A stretch of 64,000 bases of DNA. Origin: Burkholderiales bacterium JOSHI_001 (lineage in GTDB: Bacteria; Pseudomonadota; Gammaproteobacteria; Burkholderiales; Burkholderiaceae_C). Every line of letters starts with the position of its first letter. Position 1 is the first letter of the stretch. Below are positions 51,681 to 60,630 of the stretch, piece after piece. A program made the position numbers and the translations under genes. The stretch lies in the NCBI GenBank assembly GCA_000244995.1, contig CM001438.1:3992090-4056089 (forward strand), in the 5' to 3' direction. The notes below the pieces were generated by a model that made no database searches, was not told the DNA's origin, and saw only the letters and a program-made list of their open reading frames with translations.

Positions 51681-52986
51681 ACTTGTAGTAGCCGGCTTTC
51701 TTCATTTCACGGTCGGCCGCGGTCTGCCCGGCCTTCAGCGCCGCATCCACCGTGGTCTTGCCGGCCAGGGCCGAGCTCATCTGCTGGCCCACCGCCACGC
51801 CGATGGCCTGGAATTCAGGAATCGCCGCGAACTGCACGCCCACGTAGGGGCTCTTGGGCAGGGTGCTGTCGTTGGGGTTGGCGGTGTCGATGGCCAGCTT
51901 CTCGGCGGCGGCGAACTTGGCGGCCTTCTGGAAGTCAGCCGACGCGTAGGTGCTCTTGCGCGTGCCGGTGGGCACCGAGCCCCAGCCGTTGGTCTTGGCC
52001 ACCAGCTGGATGTATTCCTTGCTGGTCGCCCACTGGATGAACTTCTGCGCTTCGGCGCTCTTCTTCGAACCGGCCGGCACCGCCAGGGCCCAGGCCCACA
52101 GCCAGTTGGCGCCCTTGGGCGTGGCCTTGGTGGGTGCCTGCGCGAAAGCCACCTTGTCGGCCACCTTGCTTTGCTTGGGGTCGGTGATGAAGCTGGCGGC
52201 GATGGTGGCGTCGATCCACATGCCGCACTTGCCAGCGTTGTACAGGCTCAGGATTTCATTGAAGCTGTTGCCCGACGACCCCGGGGGGCCGTAGTTCTTC
52301 AGCAGGTCCACGTAGAAGCTGATGGCGTCTTTCCAGGGCTTGGTTTCCAGCTGCGGCTTCCAGCCCATGTCGAACCACTGGCCGCCGTAGGTGTTCACCA
52401 AGGTGGTGAGGAAGGCCATGTTGTCGCCCCAGCCCGGCTTGCCACGCAGGCAGATGCCGTAGACGCCGTTCTTCGGGTCGTGGATCTTCTTGGCCAGGTC
52501 GGCCACCTGGTCCCAGGTGGGGCGCTCGCTCACCTGAACGCCGGCCTTGTCGGCCAGGTCCTTGCGGTACATCAGCATGCTGCTTTCGCCATAGAAGGGT
52601 GCGGCGTAGAGCTTGCCCTCGACCGACAGGCCATTGCGCATGGCCGGCAGCAGGTCGTCCACGTCGTAGGCGGCGTCGGTCTTGATTTCGTTCAGCCAGC
52701 CCTTCTTGCCCCAGATCGGCGTTTCGTACATGCCGATGGTCATCACGTCGAACTGGCCGCCCTTGGTGGCGATGTCGGTGGTGACGCGCTGGCGCAGCAC
52801 GCCTTCTTCCAGCGTCACCCACTTCAGCTTGATGCCGGGGTTGGCGGCCTCGAAGTTCTTGCCCAGCTTCTGCATCTCGATCATGTGGCCGTTGTTCACG
52901 GTGGCGATGACGAGTTCGGTGGCGGCATGGGTGGCGCCAAAGGCCGCCAGGCCGAAGGCCAGGGCCAGGGAACGCTTGATGGACAT
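51679..52986 (-). CDS. smoE: Polyol ABC transporter substrate-binding protein (SmoE/MtlE type)
   Basis: The 435-residue periplasmic protein has a Sec signal (MSIKRSLALAFGLAAFGATHA). A CUT1 solute-binding fold follows: FEAANPGIKLKWVTLEEGVLRQRVTTDIATKGG, then WLNEIKTDAAYDVDDLLPAM. This is typical of sorbitol/mannitol-binding SmoE and MtlE. The start at 52986 excludes 32 upstream residues that are not signal-like. It is first in the operon, with a candidate operator about 100-130 bases upstream. Confidence 0.92.
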   Translation of the reverse strand: MSIKRSLALAFGLAAFGATHAATELVIATVNNGHMIEMQKLGKNFEAANPGIKLKWVTLEEGVLRQRVTTDIATKGGQFDVMTIGMYETPIWGKKGWLNEIKTDAAYDVDDLLPAMRNGLSVEGKLYAAPFYGESSMLMYRKDLADKAGVQVSERPTWDQVADLAKKIHDPKNGVYGICLRGKPGWGDNMAFLTTLVNTYGGQWFDMGWKPQLETKPWKDAISFYVDLLKNYGPPGSSGNSFNEILSLYNAGKCGMWIDATIAASFITDPKQSKVADKVAFAQAPTKATPKGANWLWAWALAVPAGSKKSAEAQKFIQWATSKEYIQLVAKTNGWGSVPTGTRKSTYASADFQKAAKFAAAEKLAIDTANPNDSTLPKSPYVGVQFAAIPEFQAIGVAVGQQMSSALAGKTTVDAALKAGQTAADREMKKAGYYK

Positions 52987-53088
52987 GGTGCTTGTCTCCG
53001 TGGGTCTGCGGTCGGGAACCAGTTGCTTGGCGGTGCCCGGAAGCGGTGCACCGACGGAGCGCAACGATAGGCAAACGCCCAACGGAGT

Positions 53089-53113
53089 TTGATACTTCCA
53101 CAGGTCCTATCAA
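53089..53113 (-). promoter_or_regulatory. Inverted-repeat candidate operator upstream of the polyol operon
   Basis: TTGATA (53089-53094) and TATCAA (53108-53113) form a perfect inverted repeat with a 13-base spacer. It lies 103 bases upstream of the smoE ATG, in an AT-richer island, and is a plausible site for the operon's AraC-type activator or another regulator. No clear -35/-10 pair was identified. Confidence 0.4.
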
Positions 53114-53120
53114 TACCTTT

Positions 53121-53159
53121 ATGCGCGCTTTGACCAGGGTTTTCCTGGGTTGCGCGCAT
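53121..53159. terminator. Hairpin downstream of uvrB
   Basis: ATGCGCGC (53121-53128) pairs with GCGCGCAT (53152-53159) around an inner CCAGG-GTTTT-CCTGG stem. It begins 12 bases after the uvrB stop, on the path of transcription toward the polyol operon. There is no T-tract, so termination is uncertain; it may protect the 3' end instead. Confidence 0.5.
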
Positions 53160-53171
53160 CAGGGTACAGAT

Positions 53172-55322
53172 TCAGCGCCGAGGACGGCCCTTGCTGAAGC
53201 CTGCCGGGACAGCCGGCGCGGGCACCAGGGGCACCACATTGGTGTCGTGCCCGGCGCCGCCGAAGACCTGCTCGCGCAGCAGCGCCAGCTGGTCGCGCAC
53301 CCGGGCGGCCTTCTCGAATTCCAGGTTGCGGGCGTGTTCCAGCATCTGCTTTTCCAGCTGCTTGATGCGCTTGGCCAGGTCCTTCTCGGACAGCTCTTCC
53401 AACTCGGCCCCGTCGATCCCAGCCTTGAGCTTGCTCTTGTCGTCCTGCGCGTTCACCACGCCGTCGATCATTTCCTTGACCTGCTTGGTGATGCTGCGCG
53501 GCGTGATGCCACGTTCCAGGTTGGCCGCCACCTGCTTGGTGCGGCGGCGCTCGGTCTCGTCCATGGCCTTGCGCATGCTGTCGGTGATGCGGTCGGCGTA
53601 CAGGATGGCGCGGCCATCCAGGTGGCGCGCGGCGCGGCCGATGGTCTGGATCAGGCTGCGCTCGGCGCGCAGAAAGCCTTCCTTGTCGGCGTCCAGGATG
53701 GCCACCAGCGACACCTCCGGAATGTCCAGGCCTTCGCGCAACAGGTTGATGCCCACCAGCACGTCGAACACGCCCAGGCGCAGGTCGCGGATGATTTCCA
53801 CCCGCTCCACCGTGTCCACATCGCTGTGCAGGTAGCGCACCTTGGCGCCGTTCTCGGTGAGGTAGTCGGTGAGCTGTTCGGCCATGCGCTTGGTCAGGGT
53901 GGTGATCAGCACGCGCTGGTTCACCTTCACGCGTTCGCGAATTTCCTGCAGCACGTCGTCCACCTGGTGGGTGGCGGGGCGCACCTCCACCACCGGGTCC
54001 ACCAGGCCGGTGGGGCGCACCAGTTGTTCCACCACCTGGCCGGCATGGCGCTTTTCATAGTCGGCCGGCGTGGCCGACACGAACACGCACTGGCGCATCT
54101 TGGTCTCGAATTCTTCGAACTTCAGCGGCCGGTTGTCCAGCGCCGAAGGCAGGCGGAACCCGTACTCCACCAGGGTGGTCTTGCGCGCGCGGTCGCCGTT
54201 GAACATGCCGCCCAGCTGGCCAATCAGCACATGGCTTTCGTCCAGGAACATCAGCGCGTCGGGCGGCAGGTAGTCCACCATGGTGGGCGGCGGATCACCC
54301 GGCTTGGCGCCCGACAGGTGCCGGGTGTAGTTCTCGATGCCCTTGCAGTGGCCCACCTCCTGCAGCATTTCCAGGTCAAACCGGGTGCGTTGCTCCAGGC
54401 GCTGCGCCTCCACCAGCTTGCCCGCGGCCACGAACTCAGCCAGGCGTTCGCGCAGTTCGGCCTTGATGGTTTCCATGGCCGCCAGCACGCGTTCGCGCGG
54501 GGTGACGTAGTGGCTGCTGGGGTAGACCGTGAAGCGCGGCACCTTCTGCCGGATGTGGCCGGTCAGCGGGTCCAGCAGGCTCAAGGCTTCCACCTCGTCG
54601 TCGAACAGTTCCACCCGGATGGCCAGCTCGGAATGTTCGGCCGGGAAGATGTCGATGGTGTCGCCACGCACGCGGAAGCTGCCGCGCGAGAAGTCGGTTT
54701 CGTTGCGTGTGTACTGCATGCGGATCAGCTGCGCGATGACATCGCGCTGGCCCATCTTGTCGCCCACCCGCACGATGAAGCGCATCTGGGTGTAGTCCTC
54801 GGGCTTGCCGATGCCGTAGATGGCGCTGACGCTGGCCACGATGATGGTGTCGCGCCGCTCCAGCACGCTCTTGGTGGCACTCAAGCGCATCTGCTCGATG
54901 TGCTCGTTGATCGAGCTGTCCTTCTCAATGAACAGGTCGCGCTGGGGCACGTAGGCCTCGGGCTGGTAGTAGTCGTAGTAGCTGACGAAGTACTCCACCG
55001 CGTTCTTCGGAAAGAAGTCCCGGAACTCGCTGTACAGCTGTGCTGCCAGGGTCTTGTTGGGCGCGAACACGATGGCCGGACGGCCCATGCGGGCGATGAC
55101 ATTGGCCATGGTGAAGGTCTTGCCCGAGCCGGTCACGCCCAGCAGGGTCTGGAAGCTCAGGCCGTCCTCGATGCCTTCCACCAGCTTGGCAATCGCCTCG
55201 GGCTGGTCGCCTGCCGGCGGGTAGGGCTGGAACAGCTGGAAGGGTGAGTTCGGGAAGCTGACGAATTCGCCCACCGGGGCATCGGCAGGGGTGGCATCGG
55301 AGATCGGAACGACGGAGGACAT
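53172..55322 (-). CDS. uvrB: Excinuclease ABC subunit B
   Basis: The 716-residue DNA repair helicase-like ATPase has Walker [16 protein letters not shown], the beta-hairpin region [43 protein letters not shown] and a C-terminal UVR motif (LIKQLEKQM-like, interacts with UvrC). I choose the ATG at 55322, with AGGGTG upstream, over a GTG at 55331. The last ~30 residues ([20 protein letters not shown]) are a short basic tail. Confidence 0.96.
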   Translation of the reverse strand: MSSVVPISDATPADAPVGEFVSFPNSPFQLFQPYPPAGDQPEAIAKLVEGIEDGLSFQTLLGVTGSGKTFTMANVIARMGRPAIVFAPNKTLAAQLYSEFRDFFPKNAVEYFVSYYDYYQPEAYVPQRDLFIEKDSSINEHIEQMRLSATKSVLERRDTIIVASVSAIYGIGKPEDYTQMRFIVRVGDKMGQRDVIAQLIRMQYTRNETDFSRGSFRVRGDTIDIFPAEHSELAIRVELFDDEVEALSLLDPLTGHIRQKVPRFTVYPSSHYVTPRERVLAAMETIKAELRERLAEFVAAGKLVEAQRLEQRTRFDLEMLQEVGHCKGIENYTRHLSGAKPGDPPPTMVDYLPPDALMFLDESHVLIGQLGGMFNGDRARKTTLVEYGFRLPSALDNRPLKFEEFETKMRQCVFVSATPADYEKRHAGQVVEQLVRPTGLVDPVVEVRPATHQVDDVLQEIRERVKVNQRVLITTLTKRMAEQLTDYLTENGAKVRYLHSDVDTVERVEIIRDLRLGVFDVLVGINLLREGLDIPEVSLVAILDADKEGFLRAERSLIQTIGRAARHLDGRAILYADRITDSMRKAMDETERRRTKQVAANLERGITPRSITKQVKEMIDGVVNAQDDKSKLKAGIDGAELEELSEKDLAKRIKQLEKQMLEHARNLEFEKAARVRDQLALLREQVFGGAGHDTNVVPLVPAPAVPAGFSKGRPRR

Positions 55323-55467
55323 GGACTTCACCCTGGGCGACTAAAATCAAGGTCCGCACCGCGTTCAGCACAGCGCAGGCCAATCCGCCAGCGTACCGCA
55401 GCACCGCGCCGTGCGCCCGCCCAGGGCCTGGCCCCTGCTGACAACGTCCCTTCAGGAAGTTTTTTCC

Positions 55468-56664
55468 ATGACGCTCTTTGCCGCCGTCGAAATGGCCCCG
55501 CGCGACCCCATCCTGGGCCTGAACGAGCAATTCAACGCCGACACCAACCCCAACAAGGTGAACCTGGGGGTGGGCGTGTACTTCGACGCCAACGGCAAGC
55601 TGCCGCTGCTGGCCTGCGTGCAGGCGGCCGAAAAAGCCATGACCGACGCCCCCAAGGCGCGCGGCTACCTGCCGATTGACGGCATCGCGGCCTACGACCA
55701 GGCGGTGCAGGGCCTGGTGTTCGGCGCCGATTCGGTCGTGGTGAAGGCCAAGCGGGTGGCCACGGTGCAGGCCTTGGGCGGCACCGGTGGGCTGAAGGTG
55801 GGGGCCGACTTCATCAAGCGCCTGTCGCCCGGCGCCAAGGTGCTGATCAGCGACCCCAGTTGGGAAAACCACCGCGCCCTGTTCACCAACGCCGGATTCG
55901 TGGTGGAAAGCTACCCCTACTACGACGCCGCCACCCGCGGCGTTCGCTTTGCCGAGATGCTGGCCGCACTGAACGCCGCGCCGGCCGGCACGGTGGTGGT
56001 GTTGCACGCCTGCTGCCACAACCCCACCGGCTGCGACATCTCGCCCGCCCAGTGGGACCAGGTGGTGGCCGCCTGCCAGGCGCGTGCGCTGGTGCCCTTC
56101 CTGGACATGGCCTACCAGGGCTTCGGCTCCGGCCTGGCCGAGGACGGCGCGGTGGTGCAGCAGTTCCTGGCCTCGGGGCAGGACTTCTTCGTCTCCACGT
56201 CCTTTTCCAAGAGCTTCTCGCTCTACGGCGAACGCGTGGGCGCGCTCAGCGTGGTGTGCAGCAGCCCCGAAGAAGCCGCGCGCGTGCTGTCGCAGTTGAA
56301 GATCGTCATCCGCACCAACTACAGCAACCCGCCCACCCATGGCGCCCAGGTGGTGGCCACGGTGCTGTCCACCCCGGCGCTGCGCCAGCAATGGGAAGAT
56401 GAACTGGCCGGCATGCGCCAGCGCATCAAGGCCATGCGCAAGCTGCTGGTCGAAAAGCTGCAGGCCGCCGGGGTGAAGGGCGACCTGTCCTACATCACCA
56501 CCCAGCGCGGCATGTTCAGCTACTCGGGCCTGTCTGCAGCGCAGATGCAGCGCCTGCGCAGCGAATTCGGGGTTTACGGCGTGGATTCGGGGCGCATCTG
56601 CGTGGCCGCGCTGAACGAGAAGAACATCGACCAGGTGGCCGCCAGCATCGCCCAGGTGATGTAG
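55468..56664 (+). CDS. Aspartate/aromatic amino acid aminotransferase
   Basis: The 398-residue class I aminotransferase (Ialpha type) has GVGVYFDANGKLPLL, the block LHACCHNPTGCD, FLDMAYQGFGSGL, the PLP lysine in STSFSKSFSLYGERVGALS and YITTQRGMFSYSGL. It is close to TyrB/AspC of proteobacteria, with aspartate and aromatic substrates likely. AGGAAG at 55454-55459 supports the ATG at 55468; an earlier in-frame ATG is rejected. It is divergent from uvrB across 145 bases that include a TAAAAT (55342-55347) -10-like hexamer. Confidence 0.92.
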   Translation: MTLFAAVEMAPRDPILGLNEQFNADTNPNKVNLGVGVYFDANGKLPLLACVQAAEKAMTDAPKARGYLPIDGIAAYDQAVQGLVFGADSVVVKAKRVATVQALGGTGGLKVGADFIKRLSPGAKVLISDPSWENHRALFTNAGFVVESYPYYDAATRGVRFAEMLAALNAAPAGTVVVLHACCHNPTGCDISPAQWDQVVAACQARALVPFLDMAYQGFGSGLAEDGAVVQQFLASGQDFFVSTSFSKSFSLYGERVGALSVVCSSPEEAARVLSQLKIVIRTNYSNPPTHGAQVVATVLSTPALRQQWEDELAGMRQRIKAMRKLLVEKLQAAGVKGDLSYITTQRGMFSYSGLSAAQMQRLRSEFGVYGVDSGRICVAALNEKNIDQVAASIAQVM

Positions 56665-56674
56665 GGCCTGGCGC

Positions 56675-56731
56675 GGCCCCCCACGGCCAGGGGGCCGCGA
56701 CCAGCGGGGCCTTCTGTCGCCGCAGCGACAG
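56675..56731 (+). terminator. Two GC-rich hairpins after the aminotransferase gene
   Basis: GGCCCCC (56675-56681) pairs with GGGGGCC (56690-56696), and CTGTCGC (56714-56720) pairs with GCGACAG (56725-56731) over a CGCA loop. They start 10 bases after the stop. No T-tract is seen. The first hairpin shares its arms with the element inserted in sdaA. The rest of the gap to 56929 holds the PHB depolymerase promoter region. Confidence 0.5.
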
Positions 56732-56821
56732 GCCGCCACCTGAATTGCGTGGTTTGTGCGTGGTTATTCGACCATCATCGAGGGAATTTGACGGCGCACT
56801 ATGGTGCAGGTTGTGCGCTTA

Positions 56822-56873
56822 TGCTGCAATGCAACATTAAAGCCCAGGCTTGTCAGCACTGCATCAGGCAGTG
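56822..56873 (+). promoter_or_regulatory. TGC-rich candidate PhaR/promoter region upstream of phaZ
   Basis: TGCTGCAATGCAACAT (56822-56837) contains a direct TGCAA repeat. CACTGC-ATCAG-GCAGTG (56857-56873) is a 6-bp inverted repeat containing CTGC-N5-GCAG, near the TGC-rich sites bound by PhaR-type PHB regulators. Promoter hexamers are weak (TTGACG near 56789). The assignment is by resemblance only. Confidence 0.35.
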
Positions 56874-56929
56874 ACCGGCATCATGCGTGTCGGGCCTTGA
56901 CGTCCCTCAAATCTGGAGACAAACACACC

Positions 56930-58351
56930 ATGCTGTACCAGTTCTATGAGACACAGCGCGCGCTGATGGCTCCGTTCTCCGAGTTCGCCAGTGCTTCGTC
57001 CAAGCTGTACAACCACCCGCTGTCGCCCTTCACGCACACGCCGCTGGCCCAGCGCGTGTCCGCCAGCTTCGACCTGATGCACCGGCTGGCCAAGGAATAC
57101 GAGAAGCCGGAATTCAACATCAAGACCGCCCTGGTCGACGGCGTGGAAGTGGCCGTGCAGGAGCAGGTGGCGCTGAAGAAACCCTTCTGCCGGCTGCTGC
57201 GCTTCAAGCGCTTCACCGACAACGCCCACGCGCTGGCGAAGATGAAGAACGACCCCACCGTGCTGGTGGTGGCGCCACTGTCGGGCCACCATTCCACGCT
57301 GCTGCGCGACACCGTGCGCATGCTGCTGCACGACCACAAGGTGTTCATCACCGACTGGACCGACGCCCGCATGGTGCCGCTGGAAGAAGGCCCCTTCCAC
57401 CTGAACGACTACGTGAAGTACGTGCAGGAGTTCATCCGCCACATTGGCGCCGGTGACGTGCACGTGATCTCGGTGTGCCAGCCCACGGTGCCGGTGCTGG
57501 CCGCGGTCAGCCTGATGGCCAGCGCGGGCGAAACCACGCCGCGCACCCTCACGATGATGGGCGGGCCCATCGACGCGCGCCGTTCGCCCACCGCGGTGAA
57601 CAACCTGGCGATGAACAAGAGCCACAGCTGGTTCGAGAACAACGTCATCTACCGCGTGCCGCCCAACTTCGTGGGTGCCGGCCGCCGCGTGTACCCGGGC
57701 TTCCTGCAGCACACCGGCTTCGTGGCCATGAACCCCGACCGCCACCTGTCCAGCCATTACGACTACTTCCTGGACCTGATCCGTGGCGACGACGACAGCG
57801 CCGACTCGCACCGCGAGTTCTACGATGAATACAACGCCGTGCTGGACATGCCGGCCGAGTACTACCTGGAAACCATCCGCACCGTGTTCCAGGACTTCGC
57901 GCTGGTCAACGGCACCTGGGAGGTGGACGGCAAGTTCGTGCGCCCGCAGGACATCCAGACCACGTCCCTGCTGACCGTGGAGGGCGAACTGGACGACATC
58001 TCCGGCGCCGGCCAGACCCGCGCCGCCCACGACCTGTGCTCGGGCATCCCGAAGGACCGCCAGTTCCACTACGACGTGGTCGGTGCCGGCCACTACGGCA
58101 TCTTCTCGGGCCGCCGCTGGCGCGAAAAGGTGTATCCCGAAATCAAGGCCTTCATCCGCCGCTTTGACAAGCCGGTGGCCCCAGGTGCTGCGTCCAAGGC
58201 CGTGACCGCGCAGGCCGCGGCCAAGGCCCCGGTCAAGACCTCGGCCCGCAAGGCCGTGGCGGCGCCAAAACCGGCGGCCAAGGCGGCCCCCAAGCCGGCC
58301 GCGAAATCGACGGCCAAGCCGGCCGCCAAGCGCGCTGCCCCCAAGCGCTGA
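56930..58351 (+). CDS. phaZ: Intracellular poly(3-hydroxybutyrate) depolymerase with a Lys/Ala/Pro-rich basic tail
   Basis: The 473-residue protein degrades stored PHB. The catalytic residues fall at C183 (VISVCQPTVP), D355 (EGELDD) and H388 (GAGHYG), which are the triad positions I recall for Ralstonia PhaZa1. That enzyme is about 419 residues; here residues 414-473 are an added tail with 15 Lys/Arg and no acidic residue, built of PKPAAK-like units as in histone H1, PhaF and PhaM. Phe/Tyr-rich N-terminal sequence MLYQFYETQRALMAPF is typical of the family. The ATG at 56930 follows GGAGA; 43 upstream residues are rejected. Confidence 0.95.
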   Translation: MLYQFYETQRALMAPFSEFASASSKLYNHPLSPFTHTPLAQRVSASFDLMHRLAKEYEKPEFNIKTALVDGVEVAVQEQVALKKPFCRLLRFKRFTDNAHALAKMKNDPTVLVVAPLSGHHSTLLRDTVRMLLHDHKVFITDWTDARMVPLEEGPFHLNDYVKYVQEFIRHIGAGDVHVISVCQPTVPVLAAVSLMASAGETTPRTLTMMGGPIDARRSPTAVNNLAMNKSHSWFENNVIYRVPPNFVGAGRRVYPGFLQHTGFVAMNPDRHLSSHYDYFLDLIRGDDDSADSHREFYDEYNAVLDMPAEYYLETIRTVFQDFALVNGTWEVDGKFVRPQDIQTTSLLTVEGELDDISGAGQTRAAHDLCSGIPKDRQFHYDVVGAGHYGIFSGRRWREKVYPEIKAFIRRFDKPVAPGAASKAVTAQAAAKAPVKTSARKAVAAPKPAAKAAPKPAAKSTAKPAAKRAAPKR

Positions 58352-58381
58352 TCGACCATCGCCGGCACGGATAATGGGGCG

Positions 58382-59086
58382 GTGTCGGACACCGCCCCAT
58401 TTCTTTCGCCTGCTGAGCCGCCCGTTCCCGATGCCATCGAGCGCCTGAACGCGCTGCTGCCGCAGACCCAGTGCACGCGCTGCGGCTACCCCGACTGCCG
58501 CCACTACGCCCAGGCCATGGCCGAAGGCCAGGCCGCCATCAACCGCTGCCCGCCCGGTGGCGCCGAAGGCATACAGCGCCTGGCGCTGGCCACGGGCCAG
58601 GCCGTGCTGCCACTGGACCCCACACACGGCCACGAAGGCCCACGTGCGCTGGCGGTCATCGACGAGGCCTGGTGCATCGGCTGCACGCTGTGCATCAAGG
58701 CCTGCCCGGTGGACTGCATCATCGGAGCGTCCAAGCGCATGCACACCGTGATCGACGCGCAGTGCACCGGCTGCGAACTGTGCGTGCCGGTGTGCCCGGT
58801 GGACTGCATCGCCATGCTGCCGGTGACCGGTGAACGCACCGGCTGGCAGGCCTGGAGCGCCGCCGACGCCGCTGCGGCGCGCGAACGCTACGAATTCCGC
58901 ACCCAGCGCCTGGCGCGCGCGGCGCGTGAACACGACGAAGCCCTGGCCGCCAAGGCCGCGGCCAAGCTGGCCGACCTGGAAAACGCCAGCCGCCTGAGCG
59001 ACCCCGACGCGCTGGCCGCCAAGCGCGCGGTGATCGAAGCCGCGCTGGCCCGGGCCCGTTCGCGAAAAACCGAGCCAGGCGCATGA
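58382..59086 (+). CDS. rsxB: RnfB/RsxB-like ferredoxin without the other Rnf subunits
   Basis: The 234-residue protein starts with GTG at 58382. It has an N-terminal Fe-S domain (LLPQTQCTRCGYPDCRHYAQAM...INRCPPGG) and two [4Fe-4S] motifs (CIGCTLCIKACPVDCIIG, CTGCELCVPVCPVDCIAM). The membrane helix of true RnfB is missing, and the last ~85 residues are a charged Ala-rich helix. It lies upstream of nth (ATGA overlap) and no rnfA, C, D, E or G gene is seen, so a role as a soluble ferredoxin is more likely than a sodium-pumping complex. Confidence 0.88.
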   Translation: MSDTAPFLSPAEPPVPDAIERLNALLPQTQCTRCGYPDCRHYAQAMAEGQAAINRCPPGGAEGIQRLALATGQAVLPLDPTHGHEGPRALAVIDEAWCIGCTLCIKACPVDCIIGASKRMHTVIDAQCTGCELCVPVCPVDCIAMLPVTGERTGWQAWSAADAAAARERYEFRTQRLARAAREHDEALAAKAAAKLADLENASRLSDPDALAAKRAVIEAALARARSRKTEPGA

Positions 59087-59733
59087 AGCCCGAACACATC
59101 GAAGCCTTTTTCGCCACGCTGCGCGCCGCCAACCCCATGCCGGCCAGCGAGCTGGAATACACCAGCGTGTTCGAACTGCTTGCCGCCGTGCTGCTGTCGG
59201 CCCAGGCCACCGATGTGAGCGTGAACAAGGCCACCCGGGTGCTGTTCGCGCGCGCCAACACCCCTGCCGCGCTGCTGGCCCTGGGCGAAGCGCAGGTGGC
59301 CGAGCACATCAAGACCATCGGCCTGTACCGCAACAAGGCCAAACACCTGGTCCAGACCTGCCGCATCCTGCTGGAACGCCACGGCGGCGAAGTGCCACGG
59401 TCACGCGAGGCCTTGCAGGCCCTGCCCGGCGTGGGCCGCAAGACCGCCAACGTGGTGCTGAACGTGGCCTTCGGCGAGCCCACCTTCGCGGTGGACACGC
59501 ATGTGTTCCGGGTGGGCAACCGCAGCGGCCTGGCGCCGGGCACGACGCCCGAGGCGGTGGAAAAAGGCCTGGAGGCGCGTGTGCCCGGCCCTTACCGGCA
59601 GGACGCGCACCACTGGCTCATCCTGCATGGCCGCTATGTGTGCACCGCACGGTCGCCGCAATGCGGCGCCTGCGGTGTGCGCGCCTGGTGCGAGCGCCGC
59701 GGCCTGCCGCCGCTGGTGGCGGCCGGCACGTGA
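59083..59733 (+). CDS. nth: Endonuclease III (DNA glycosylase/AP lyase)
   Basis: The 216-residue base-excision repair enzyme for oxidised pyrimidines has the helix-hairpin-helix LPGVGRKTANVVLNVAFG with the catalytic lysine, VDTHVFRVGNRSGLAPG with the catalytic aspartate, and the C-X6-C-X2-C-X5-C cluster (CTARSPQCGACGVRAWC). It is coupled to the RnfB-like gene by ATGA and to btuF by GTGA. Its Fe-S cluster fits with the ferredoxin neighbour. Confidence 0.97.
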   Translation: MKPEHIEAFFATLRAANPMPASELEYTSVFELLAAVLLSAQATDVSVNKATRVLFARANTPAALLALGEAQVAEHIKTIGLYRNKAKHLVQTCRILLERHGGEVPRSREALQALPGVGRKTANVVLNVAFGEPTFAVDTHVFRVGNRSGLAPGTTPEAVEKGLEARVPGPYRQDAHHWLILHGRYVCTARSPQCGACGVRAWCERRGLPPLVAAGT

Positions 59734-60617
59734 AGCCCTGGCTGCGCGCCCTGCGGGCTGTTGCTTGCGGGCTGGCCTGGGTGCTGGCGGGGGCCGTCGT
59801 TGCCCAGCCGGTGCAGGCCACCGACGACAACGGCCACCTGGTTCAACTGAAGGCCCCGGCGCAGCGCGTGGTGGCGTTGGGCCCGAACCTGGTGGAACTG
59901 GTGTTCGCCGTCGGCGCGGGCGAGCGCCTGGTGGGGGTGCAGCGCTACAGCGACTTCCCTGCTGCCGCGCTGCGCCTGCCGATCGTGGGCGACGCGCTGG
60001 CCTTGAACCTGGAAGCCATCGCCAGGTTGAAACCCGACCTGCTGCTGGTGTGGGGCAGCGGCGTGAACGCGCGCCAGCAGCAGCGCCTGGCCGCATTGGG
60101 CGTGCCGGTGTTCGTCAGCGAGATCACCCAGGTGGCCCACATCGCCGACACCCTGCGTCGCCTGGGCACGCTGCTGGCCCACCGCGCCACGGCCGAGGCC
60201 ACGGCGCTGCAGGTGCAGGCCGACTGGGCCACGCTGCAGCAGCGCTTCCAGGGCCGGCGCCCGGTGCGGGTGTTCTACCAGTTGTGGCACGAACCGCTGA
60301 TGACGGTGAGCCGCCACCACCTCATCCACGAAGCCATCACCGCCTGCGGCGGCGTGAACGTGTTTGCCGACCAGGCGCCGCTGGTGCCCACCGTCGGCTG
60401 GGAAGCGGCGGTGCAGGCCAACCCCGAGGTGGTGCTCACTGGCAGCAGCCGGGACGAGCCCGCCAGGCTGCAGGCCTGGCAGCGCTTCCCTCAGGTGGAC
60501 GCCGTGCGCAAGCAGCACCTGCTGGTGCTGGACGGCCCGGCGCTGTCGCGCATGTCGCCGCGCTTCGTGGCGGCTGCCGCCCGGCTGTGCGAAGCGATCG
60601 ACACCGCCAGGCACTGA
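59730..60617 (+). CDS. btuF: Vitamin B12 ABC transporter periplasmic binding protein
   Basis: The 295-residue protein starts with GTG at 59730, overlapping the nth stop. A signal peptide (LRALRAVACGLAWVLAGAVVAQPVQA) precedes a type III binding fold: RVVALGPNLVELVFAVGAGERLVGVQRYSDFP, then FYQLWHEPLMTVSRHHLIHEAITACGGVNVFAD. The latter resembles BtuF more than siderophore binders. Its partners btuD and btuC are 1.7 kb away on the other strand. Haem or another corrinoid cannot be excluded. Confidence 0.85.
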   Translation: MKPWLRALRAVACGLAWVLAGAVVAQPVQATDDNGHLVQLKAPAQRVVALGPNLVELVFAVGAGERLVGVQRYSDFPAAALRLPIVGDALALNLEAIARLKPDLLLVWGSGVNARQQQRLAALGVPVFVSEITQVAHIADTLRRLGTLLAHRATAEATALQVQADWATLQQRFQGRRPVRVFYQLWHEPLMTVSRHHLIHEAITACGGVNVFADQAPLVPTVGWEAAVQANPEVVLTGSSRDEPARLQAWQRFPQVDAVRKQHLLVLDGPALSRMSPRFVAAAARLCEAIDTARH

Positions 60618-60630
60618 AGCCGTCGGCACC

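Noticed and set aside
55323-55331. GTG start for uvrB at 55331
   Set aside because: The ATG at 55322 has a better spaced AGGGTG site and the extra three residues are not informative.
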